NCBI GenBank assembly: GCA_963575745.1
Contig: CAUYUJ010000170.1
Span: 219,001 to 283,000, forward strand
Source of the DNA: Prorocentrum cordatum
Taxonomy: Eukaryota; Sar; Dinophyceae; Prorocentrales; Prorocentraceae
Length of the DNA: 64,000 nt
Reading direction: 5' to 3'
Numbering within the stretch: position 1 is the first letter of the stretch; every line of letters starts with the position of its first letter. A program made the translations under genes and the position numbers. Positions 51,168 to 60,503 of the stretch are shown here, one piece after another. The notes below the pieces were generated by a model. That model saw only the letters and a list, made by a program, of their open reading frames with translations, ran no database searches and was not told the origin of the DNA.

Positions 51168-51970
51168 CTTCTCCTCCTCCTCCTCCTCCTCTTCCGCCTC
51201 CTCCTCCTCCTCACCCTCGCTTCTTGGAGTGTACACAGCTCCATGTCTTCCCACTGTGCGTAGAAGGATGGGGTCCTCTGACACGCGCCGGCGGATAGAA
51301 AAATAACAACACAATGGGGAGGTCATGGGTGGGAGGAGTAAGATGTAAGATATGGCGCGAACGCGCCTAGCTTGTCCTCCTCCCCTTTTCCTCTTCCCTC
51401 CTTCCTCTTGCCTCCTATCTTGTCTTCGTAACCCCTCCTCCCTCCCTCCTCCTCCTCCTCCTTCTCCTCCTCCTCCTCCTCCTCCTCCTCCTCCTCCTCC
51501 TCCTGCTCCTCCGCCTCCCTCCCCCTCCCCCGTCCCCCTCCCTCCCTACTTCCTCTTTCCTCCCTCATCTCGGTCTCTCTCCATCACCTCCCACCCCCCT
51601 TCCCTGTGAGAACCCCTTTTTCCTGGAGAACTCCCCTTCGAAGGAGGAGGACGATGAGAGCAACGACGACGAGGACGGACGGCCCCGAAACCCATCCTGT
51701 AGGACGACGTTCTCACCAGAATCCAGAGGCGAATCTGCGCCGTGGCGACGAGGGCGCCGCCGGAAGCAAGCAACAAAAAAAACAGAACCGTTCCCAAGCA
51801 GCGTATCATCGATCGCCCGACCTCCTCCTCCTCCTCCTCCTCCTCCGCAGCCTCCTCCTCCTCCTCCTCCTCCTCCTCCTCCTCCTCCTCCCTCCTCCTC
51901 TTCAGCCTCCATCCTCCTCCTCCTCCTCCGACGACGACGACAACGAAGACGACGACGACGACGAAGACGA

Positions 51971-52019
<49 letters not shown>

Positions 52020-52020
52020 A
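51168..52020. repeat. (CTC)n, pyrimidine and (ACG)n tracts
   Basis: CTC at 51168-51210, 51432-51530 and 51820-51930, then ACG at 51929-52020. Unique linkers have no gene signature. Confidence 0.92.
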
Positions 52021-52229
52021 CAAAAGCGGCGAGGACGGCGTGGAGAACGGCGGCGCGGCGGCGACGACAGCGGCAGCAAGCCAGGGGCCTCTTGCCGCCC
52101 GCCAGCCCCTTCTTGTCCCTGTCGCGCCTGTAGCCGGCGGACGGAGGGGGGGAGGAGGGGGGGGGGGGGGGGGGAGGGGGGGGAGGGCGCCTTGAACCCT
52201 CGCGCGTGGGAAGCTGCAAACAAAACACA

Positions 52230-52368
52230 AACAAGCCGTGCGGATACAGAAGAAGCCATGCGGATAGCAGAGGAACCCATGCGAATAGCTGAGGAAGCCA
52301 TTCACATAGAGGAAGCCATACGCATAGCACAGGAAGCCATGCGGATACAGAAGCCATGCGCATAGTTT
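52230..52368 (+). repeat. 21-bp repeat GCCATGCGGATAGCAGAGGAA, main array
   Basis: Seven or eight degenerate units (AAGCCATGCGGATAGCAGAG, GAACCCATGCGAATAGCTGA, GAAGCCATACGCATAGCACA). In one frame it reads EEAMRIAEEPMRIAEEA, a repeat translation. A short array with the same unit lies inverted at 45885. Confidence 0.9.
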
Positions 52369-52860
52369 GACAATGCAAGGGCAACATAGAAGGGGGGGGA
52401 ACAGTGGCCCAGCTCTCTAGGGCTTCAGCAAGGACTCCTATAGGCAAGCCTATTCGAATGGCATCAAAGAAAAACGGCAGCGTTTCAGAAGTCCACGAAA
52501 GGGTCCAGGGACTGCTGGAGGTCGACACCAGAACCCAGAGGCCTCTGGAGGCCCCGGGCGGGTCCAGGAGAGGCCAGCAACACCCGAAGACTTCGTGCCT
52601 TGCGCCTTGATCCTCAAACCTCCTTCCCCATACCTCCGACGTCGTGAGTTGCTCACATTGTCGGCACCTTGATGCCCAGCCTCCTTCCCCTGCAGACCGG
52701 CTTCTCATCATCCCGGGTCGTTCTGTGACGGCCCCGGGGCTGGCCGCGACGGCCCCCAAGCCCTAGAGGCCGAGCATGGCCTGAAACGGCCCGCGAGGTT
52801 TCTCTGGCTCTGTCAGCAAGGTACGCTGTCCCCCCAGCTCGGTGGACGGAGGGCAGGCCG

Positions 52861-52986
52861 CGGGGGTGGGCGGGCTGGGTGGCGGGGTGGCTGGATGGGC
52901 TGGTTGGGGTGGTTGGGTTGGTTGGGCTAGCTGGCTGGGCTGGCTAAGGCAACTGGCTTCGATTCTCTAGAAACGAAGCCTCCACC

Positions 52987-53058
<72 letters not shown>

Positions 53059-53265
53059 GCGACGGCAACGACACCGATGACGTGGCCTCGGAAGGCCATC
53101 GGGCAGACCAAAGCCCCCAAAGGCCGCCAAAGGCCCCGGGAAACCCCCGAACGGCCTCCGAAGGGCCTCCCAGAGGCTTTCGACGGCATTCGAAGACCAG
53201 CGACACGACGACGACGGCGACAACGACGACGACGGCGACGACGGCGACGACGACGAAGCGGCGGC

Positions 53266-53297
<32 letters not shown>

Positions 53298-53915
53298 CCA
53301 CGACGACAACCACCACCACAACGGCGGGCGCCTCTGGCGCTCTTGCGTGGCGCGCTCCTCGAGGCGCAGCCGCTGGCGCTCCTCCTCCTCGTCCTGGCCG
53401 CGCGTCCGAAGGTGCGCGGCGCTCCGCTCGCTCGCCTCCCTCGAAGGCAGCGCGGAGGAGGGGGAGAGGAAGGGGGGGAGAGAGGGGGAGGAGGAGGAGG
53501 AGGAGGAGGAGGAGGAGGAGGAGGAGGAGGAGGAGGAGGAGAGAAGGAGGAGGGGGAGAAGGGGGAGGAGGACGAGGAGGAGGAGGGGGAGGCAGGAGAA
53601 GGAGAAGGAGGATAAGGAGGAGGAAGAGGGGGAGGATGAGAAAGGGGGGGCGAGGGGGCAGGAGAGAAGAAGGGGGAGAAGAAAGAGGAGGAGAAGGGGG
53701 AGGAGGACGAGGAGGAGGAGGAAGCGGCGAAGGGGGAGGGAGGAGAAGGAGGAGGAGGAGGGGGAGGATGAGGAGGGGGAGGGAGGGGGGAGGAGATGAG
53801 AAGGGGGAGGAGTACGAGGAGGAGAAAGGGGAGGAGGAGGGGGAGGAGGAGGAGGAGAGGAGGACCAGGAGGAGGAGGAGGAGGAAGAGGAGGAGGACGG
53901 GGATGAGGAACAGGA
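52861..53915. repeat. TGG/GGGCTGG run, (ACG)n and (GGA)n tracts
   Basis: GGGCTGGGTGGCGGGGTGGC-type run at 52861-52950, (ACG)n at 52985-53072 and 53200-53300, and purine-only GGA/GAG at 53455-53915. Runs of GGG could form G-quadruplexes (inference). Confidence 0.9.
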
Positions 53916-53919
53916 GCAC

Positions 53920-54877
53920 TGACCAATCTGCCAGATCTACGAGCGGGCTGCCATTTGACAGTCCTTTGGGGTTCACACAAGTGCTACCAGATGGGAGATA
54001 CCCTTCGCCTGACGACAGTTTCAATTCGTGGCCTGTTGCTGGGGGTTGATAGCCAAAGGACCCCCCCTGTCGATCCGCCGCTCCTCACTCAGACCAAAAC
54101 AGGAATGGCATCCCAGAGTGGGGAGGCCCCTATCAAAGGGTGAATACCAACTGAATCGTCAGAGTGGGTGGGCGACCCCGACGTGCACCCAGTGGCACCC
54201 CGAAAGGTCAAGGCCCTGACCACCGCTGACGTATCCCATTGCGCCGGCCTGCCGTCCTTGGCGATGCGGGGGAGTTGGGCGATGTGGAGGACCATTGCCA
54301 CTGGGGAGGGATCCTGAGTTCTGGCGTCGCCGCAACGGACTAGCAGGACGCGTCGGGAAAGCGGGGCCTTTCGGCGTGGGACGTTGGTCCTCGTTCGAAG
54401 CTTGAACACCGGCAGGCTCTTCCAGCGCAGTGATGGGGGCACGGGGGAAGACGCAAGGGGAAAAGGGGAAGGACGGAAAGTGGAATGGGAGAGGAACGTG
54501 GGGCGGAGGAAAAGAAAGCATGAGAAGAAACGTACCGGGTGCTCCGCGGGACCGCCAGAAAAAGGGAAAGAAACGGCCGTGCCATTTGCGGGGCCCACTA
54601 AGGTCTGAAGGTGCCGCCGTCCGTCGGATACTACGATCAGCGCTTGATGCACCCAGGACCCCACCCCGACCAGAACCTGCTCGACCGGGAAGTCCGCGAA
54701 AAGCAGCACGGCGCCCGAAAAACAGCCATGCGGGGAGCTGGAGTCTGGCGAACACGGGCCGTGGCACGCCCATCTTCTGCCACGTGGCCCATTGCTGAAT
54801 ATTCAACTGACGTTTCTGGGATGCGGGGGGGGGGCAAGGGGTTGGGAGGAAGGAGCGGGGAAGGAAAAATAACCAGC
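53920..54877. other. No gene recognised
   Basis: Balanced composition, short frames on both strands. Nothing diagnostic. Confidence 0.45.
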
Positions 54878-55027
54878 CTCGAAAATATCCCTACCCCTAA
54901 GATGGGCGAGCAGAAAGCGAGGACAATCTGAAGGATGCGTCTTCAGAAACAGAGGGAACCCTTAAGATCGGCATCGAGGCGAAGTGGTGCCAAACACAAG
55001 GATCGGGATGCGTTTCAAACTGGCAAC
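54878..55027 (+). mobile_element. RepN inverted-repeat element, copy 2
   Basis: ATATCCCTACCCCTAAGATG, GCGAGGACAATCTGAAGGAT, CTTAAGATCGGCATCGAGGC and AAGGATCGGGATGCGTTTCA follow 27690 almost word for word. Confidence 0.85.
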
Positions 55028-55337
55028 AGAAAGCAGAAAACAAGAAACGGGAAACATGGAAGGAACGCCAAGCCCAGCACTGCTGCAGGCTCGCGCCCAG
55101 CCACAGGACTGGCACGGACAAAAGCCAGGCAGCAAAGAGCGCCCAGGCAGAGAAGGCCCCCCCAAAAAAAACTAAAGAACATTTCGGGGACGGCCGCTGT
55201 CAAATTGCCCCCCATTCAGGCGGGATGGCCTAGCAAGCGCAACGCGCGAACGAGCCCTTCCGCGCAGTCGGTCGACCAGTGGAAACCGGCGCAGGGGCAA
55301 GCCTGGCTCCAGGAGACGAGCGAAGTGAAACCCGCCT

Positions 55338-55392
55338 CTCCCCTCAGAAATCGCGGGATGGTAGGGCAGGGTTCGGACGTGGCCTCCCAGCG
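55338..55392 (+). mobile_element. RepA solo arm
   Basis: CTCAGAAATCGCGGGATGGT, AGGGCAGGGTTCGGACGTGG, CCTCCC corresponds to the right arm of 2725. No left arm nearby. Confidence 0.65.
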
Positions 55393-55587
55393 ACATGCCG
55401 ATGGCCCCACTTTCTTTTGATTGGCGCCGCCTGAGGACGCACATGCGCGCGCCGGGGCCGGCGGGGCGCCCTGGCCGCGGGCGAAGAGGACGAGCGGAGG
55501 AGCTGAAGGGCGGCCGCGGAGGGGGGGGGCCGACCGCCGGGAGTCGGCGGGCGAGGGGCGCGCAGGCGGCCTCATATACGCCACTGG

Positions 55588-55850
55588 TATGTTATATATA
55601 TATGTGTATATATATATGTATATATATGTGTATATGTATATATATGTGTATATATACATGAATATATATACATACATACATCTATACATACATACATCTA
55701 TACATACATACATGCATACATACATACAAACAAACAAACAAACAAAACAAACCAACAACCATACATGCATGCATGCATACATGCATGCATGCATGCATAC
55801 ATACATACACATATAGATATACATATACTGTAGATGTACATACAAGACTG
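55588..55850. repeat. TATA / (ATAC)n / (ATGC)n tract
   Basis: TATATGTA at 55588-55660, ACATACAT at 55665-55725, CATGCATG at 55765-55800. All frames through it are repeat translations. Confidence 0.95.
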
Positions 55851-56073
55851 CACTGGGGCCTCGCGCTGTGCACTCTGTCTCGCAGCCTTCCTTCCGCAAA
55901 AAAATCCGCGCCCTTCCTCTTGCGTCTGATCCGTTCGCCCCCTGTTCCGCGCGCGCGCACGTCGCGGAGGCGGGGGTGGGGCGGGCAGGCGAATCAGCAG
56001 TGGGAGAGCGGGGGGGGGGGGGGGGGGGGGCTTTTGCCGCCTGCGTCGGCCCCAGCGAGCGCACGTTGCGGAT

Positions 56074-57342
56074 TCAGGCCACTCCCGCCGCGGCGGCGCC
56101 GTCGACCTCGCGCTCGCCGTTGCCTGTGGCCACGTTTTCGCCGTCGTTTCCCCCCTCCCTGCCCTCCTCCAGCGCGGCGCCTCCGAGCCGGGATAGCAAC
56201 TGCGACTCTTCGCGAAAGACGAACTGCGTGGCGTAGTCCGCCAGGGTGAATTTTTCCCGGCAGGGGCCCGCCGCCGCGCCGCGAGGCGCGGCGAGGAATG
56301 TAGTCGGATCCTTCAGAGTCCTTCGCGCTAACGTTCGCTCGGCTGCCTGGTCGGCTACCTCGCGGGTCTTGGTTAGCTGCGTTGTTAGCTGCTCGGTTGG
56401 CTGTCTCGTTTGCTTCCTTGTCGGCTGTCCGAACATCCAGAGGCCGCGCCCAGGGGCGGCGGCGGGCGGGGCCGAAGGCCAAAAGATACACACGCCGCAC
56501 CACGCCGGGGCCGAACTGGGCAACAGTCGCAGCTCTGTGGCCCGCGAACGCCATCTCGCGCGCAGCCCCAGCCTGGCGAAGGACGACGGCCAAGAGCTGC
56601 AGGGCGGCAGCGCTCTGCGCGCGCAGCGCGGCAACCTTGCGGACCGACTTGCCCCGTTTTCCGGCGGCCCGCACCGTGGCCTCTTGACGCTGGGACACCG
56701 CGCGGCGGGGCCCGCCCCCCGCGAGCACCGCGCCCGAAGACGCCTGCAGCGCTGCGGGCGTCTACCGGCGCCGCCCGTAGTCTGGGCAGCGCGAGGAGGG
56801 CCGCTGAATGTGGGAAGCGTTCTTTGCCCCGAAACTCCCCCAGCCCCCGTAAGCCGCGAGCGCGCCCTCCAGGTCCTCGGCGGCCGCCGCAAGCAGCTCG
56901 GACACCGTGCCGCCACCGCCACCCAACTCCGACAGCGCCTGCAAGAAGCACCTGCTGTTGGCGGCAACGGAGCACCAAGCTTGGCGAGCCTGGCCTTCTC
57001 TAGCGCCCATGGGTTGAAACGATCGCCAGACAGCTCGGAGGGGTGACCGGCGTGTTCGTGGAGAACCACATCGACTTTCGCCACCGCTCCTTTGATCGCG
57101 GAAATGGCATCAACGTCGTCGTAGATCATGCGCGAGGCGACCGGGGAGTGCAGAAACTCAAGCAGCAGCGCCGTGCTGTCTCGTGCGCGAGGTGGGCACA
57201 GGTTCAATATATGCGTGTGTGCCCGCCCCGTTGGGTCTGAGCACTCCAAGCACACCTTCTCGTGTTCGATGTTCTTCACGTACACTGGAACGTTGCTGTT
57301 AGAGTTGGCGTGGTTGTAGGCGGGCCATTCGCTGGCAGGCAC
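56074..57342 (-). pseudogene. Unidentified coding-like region
   Basis: Minus strand, in successive frames. 57342-57005: NIEHEKVCLECSDPTGRAHT, MIYDDVDAISAIKGAVAK and FNPWALEKARLAKLGA. 57010-56790: SRCFLQALSELGG and TVSELLAAAAEDLEGAL. 56728-56430: KSVRKVAALRAQSAAALQLL. 56270-56074: EKFTLADYATQFVF, ending in a stop. The frame changes have no convincing splice sites. It is either a spliced gene I cannot resolve or a decayed retrocopy. No family recognised. Confidence 0.4.
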
Positions 57343-57794
57343 GTGCGCGTCCCGCTATGTCGCCAACGCTGGGAGAAGGGCCTGGTCAGAACGCGGGGGC
57401 ATGGGATTGTGAACGGCCCTGGTGCAATGGCTCCGCGTTGTGAAGGGGACGCCCGTTGAGAGCAAACGAACGGGCAGGTGGGTAAGTTTTGACAATGCAA
57501 TTAATGCCGAAACGGGCAAAATCCTGGGGAGGGGGCACATTGCCAATGACACGAGCGTCGTTCAACGCAATGCCCGCACGGCACAGCGCTTCCACCTGCA
57601 CGTCCTAAATGCTTGGCAGAAGTTGCGTGCTGGGAGTCAGCCCGCGCCACCAGCGCGGGAATTCCGTGGCTCGAAACGTCTTCCTCAGCAGACTGTCTCG
57701 GACCATCTGCCGCACGCAGCGGGCGAGCCTGAACGAAACCCCAAACTAGTCTCTCATTGCCACGGCGACTTCACCCCTGAAGACGCGGTGGTGT

Positions 57795-57806
57795 TTGAGC
57801 CAAAAT
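57795..57806 (-). other. Spliced-leader-like 12-mer
   Basis: ATTTTGGCTCAA on the minus strand equals part of the 3' end of the dinoflagellate spliced leader (CCATTTTGGCTCAAG). It lies about 450 bp upstream of the coding-like region 57342-56074, in the same direction. Confidence 0.35.
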
Positions 57807-57819
57807 AATTCCGGACGTC

Positions 57820-58199
57820 ATGCAGGGGAAGCGGGGTGCAGAGGATCGGGCACGTCGAGCCCGACTAAGAGAGAACCGCGATGACCTCCAAGATGGCCCA
57901 TGGTGTCCGAAGTTGATTTAATGTCATGGCTAAACGAAGTTTTCAGCGTGCTCCAATTGGCTGGACGATTGGCCGGAGACGATCTGCTGGAGCTTGAGGC
58001 TAGTCCAACAGGTTTCGGACCACAGCAGCCCTCTTCGATGTGTTTGGGTATATGGGGAGTCGTCTCGGGGTCGTCGCGGAAACAATGCTGCTGGTTTAGG
58101 AGAAGACTCGGAGCCACCTTTGATTATCGTTGGTCTTATTGGGGGCCCCGTGAACCCTGGTTGGGGCGTGCGGACGCCTGTTGGCGGTTTCGCGGGTCC
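57820..58199. other. No gene recognised
   Basis: Short frames on both strands, no family signature. Confidence 0.4.
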
Positions 58200-58640
58200 T
58201 TGAGGGCCGGAGGGCTCGCGCCTGGTGGCGGCCTGAAAGTCCTTGAAATGTGAATGGCCCTCTCTTGGGCCCAATTTTTGGGGGCCTTCTTCGGGGATCG
58301 TGGGGGCCTCTTCGCCCGCCTCGGAGCCTTCTCGGGCCGTCATGGGCTGTCCTGGGGCGACGTTGGGGTTCTCTTGGGCCTGCCTGGGGCGCCCGCAGCA
58401 CGAAGAAACGAGGATGCCCAAGTCATGCAAAGCCCAACAAGCAATACACAGGTCTGGGATTTGGAGGCCCCCTTGGGGGTTCCTCTTGGAGCTCTTCGGG
58501 GCGTTTCGAAGGTCTCTTGGGCCACTAGGAGACCATGTTGGACCCTCTTGGGGCTACCGACGGCTCGTTTGCACGACTTGACAGGGAATCCCAGAAGCCC
58601 AGAAGCCTCATTGGGACCTTCGGCAGGGGCGCCCAGGAGC
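58200..58640 (-). repeat. Inverted CCAAGAGG-rich block
   Basis: CTCTTGGGCC, TCTTGGGGCT and GGGGCCTTCT words: the plus strand shows the inverse of the blocks at 13060 and 35395. No gene. Confidence 0.7.
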
Positions 58641-58902
58641 CCCAGAAGCTGGGGATTCTGGAAGGTCCGGCCCGCCATGGGGTAGGGGCGTCCCACCTTC
58701 CCGGATTGTAAAAGCATACGAAAGGGAATACATATACATACATATATGTATATATATAGATATACACACACATATATAACCATGTCCCACGGATAACAAT
58801 CCCACATGGATAATAAAGTTCGGGGTCGCGGGGGGATTATAAATGTCGCCTACCGGAGACCAGCATGTGGGGGGAGAAAGAAATGATGTTAAGAGGACCG
58901 AA

Positions 58903-59058
58903 AGCCGAGGATCGAGGATCGAGAATCGAAGTCCGAGGATCGAGGATCGAGATCCCAGAGTCGAGGATCGAGGTCCGAGGATCGACGGCGGCGAGGTCCG
59001 AGGATCGAGGATCGAGGTCCGAGGGTCGAAAATCGAATATCGAGGATCGAGGTCCACG
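58903..59058 (+). repeat. GATCGAGGTCCGAG minisatellite
   Basis: Units of GAGGATCGAG and GTCCGAG; related to the 16196 array. Confidence 0.9.
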
Positions 59059-60062
59059 GTGCCAGGGGGAAAAGGAGGAAGACAGAGAGAGACAGAGACA
59101 GAAAGATACAGATAGTTCGACAGAGAGAGAGAGAGAAGTAGAGAAATATAGACACACAGGAAGAAAGAGGAGGAGGAGGAGGAGACACGCAAAAGTTCCA
59201 AACCTATTGAATTTAATGTGTAAACAAACAATGGAAATTAAGACGTTCATCTGCTCGTGCAGGGCAGTTCACGTGCCTCGGTTTTCGTGTTTAGTAAACC
59301 ACAGCGATAAACAAGTTCAGGGTGCCAGGGGGAGGAGGAGGAAGACAGATAGAGACAGAGACAAAAATATACAGATAGTTCGACAGAGAGAGAGAGAGAG
59401 AAAGAGAGAAAAAAAAAAAACAAAAAAAAGACAGAAGCAGAGAGAGAGAGAGAGGAGGAGGAGGAGGAGGAGGAGGAGGAGGAGGAGAAAAGCCAAACTT
59501 CCAAACCTATTAAATTTAGTGTGCAATCAAACAATGGAAGTTAAGATTTTCATCTGCTCGTGTAGGGCAGTTCACGTGCCTCGGTTTTCGTGGATAGTAA
59601 ACCACAGCGATAAACAAGTTCAGGGTGCCAGGGGGAGGAGGAGGAAGACAGATAGAGACAGAGACAGAAAGATACAGATAGTTCGACAGAGAGAGAGAGA
59701 GAGAGAAAAAAAAAAAAAAAAGTAGAGAAATATAGACAGACAGAAGGAGAGAGAGAGAGAGGAGGAGGAGGAGGAGGAGGAGGAAAGCCAAAGTTCCAAA
59801 CCTATAAAATTTAGCGTGTAATCAAACAATGGAAGTTACGAGTTTCATCTGCTCGTGTAGGGTACTTCATGTGCCTCGATTCCCGTGGATGGTAAACCAC
59901 AGCGATAAAATCATGTTCAGGGGGCCAGGGGGAGAAGGAGAAAGACAGAGAGAGAGAGAGACAGAGACAAAGAGAGAGAGAGAGAAAACGAGAGAGAGAG
60001 AGAGAGAGAAAAGAAACAACAAACAAAAACAAACAACAACAACAAAAACGAGAGAGGAGGAG
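59059..60062 (+). repeat. About 290-bp tandem repeat, 3-4 units
   Basis: GTGCCAGGGGGA-type unit starts at 59059, 59332, 59624 and 59922. Each unit holds a GA-rich half (AGACAGATAGAGACAGAGAC, GATAGTTCGACAGAGAGAGA), then CAAACCTATTAAATTTAGTG, TTCATCTGCTCGTG, GGCAGTTCACGTGCCTCG and GTAAACCACAGCGATAAA. Variation is mainly in the GA and A runs. Confidence 0.95.
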
Positions 60063-60143
60063 GAGGAGGAGGAAGTCCCTCATCGACAAGAAAAAAATAA
60101 TAAAAAAAAAAATAACAAAAGAAAAAAAAAAAGAAGAAAATAA

Positions 60144-60274
60144 CAAGAGAGTCTCTCGCTTCGCTTGTGGCATCCTCGAAGAATTGTTGGTTCCGCTTGA
60201 GACATCCTTGAAACATTGATCGTTTCGCTTGAGGCTGCCTCCAACAATCTTTGGTTTCGCTTGAGACATCCTCG
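60144..60274 (+). repeat. 32-bp tandem satellite, cut by a gap
   Basis: Four units of TTTCGCTTGAGACATCCTCG with a 12-bp variable tail; the last runs into the N gap, so the array length is unknown. Confidence 0.9.
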
Positions 60275-60374
60275 NNNNNNNNNNNNNNNNNNNNNNNNNN
60301 NNNNNNNNNNNNNNNNNNNNNNNNNNNNNNNNNNNNNNNNNNNNNNNNNNNNNNNNNNNNNNNNNNNNNNNNNN
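60275..60374. other. Assembly gap (100 N)
   Basis: One hundred undetermined bases between the 32-bp satellite and a CTC tract (60375-60422), so the gap probably reflects unresolved repeats. Confidence 0.99.
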
Positions 60375-60422
60375 CCCTCCTCCTCCTCCTCCTCCTCCTC
60401 CTCCTCCTCCTCCTCCTCCTCT
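60375..60422. repeat. (CTC)n tract
   Basis: Pyrimidine triplet run immediately after the gap, 80 bp downstream of the retroelement stop codon. Confidence 0.9.
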
Positions 60423-60503
60423 TTTTTGGCAGCAACGCCCATGCCCCCTGCAGTGACTGACACACCTGTCCGGGGCTCAGACAGGCGCCGAGGAGCCAAG
60501 CTC

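Noticed and set aside
52230-52368. Repeat-containing small protein (EEAMRIAEEP)
   Set aside because: No start or stop context, and the same unit occurs inverted elsewhere as non-coding repeat.
55588-55850. Membrane-like Tyr/Ile/Cys peptides
   Set aside because: Translations of TATA, ATAC and ATGC repeats.
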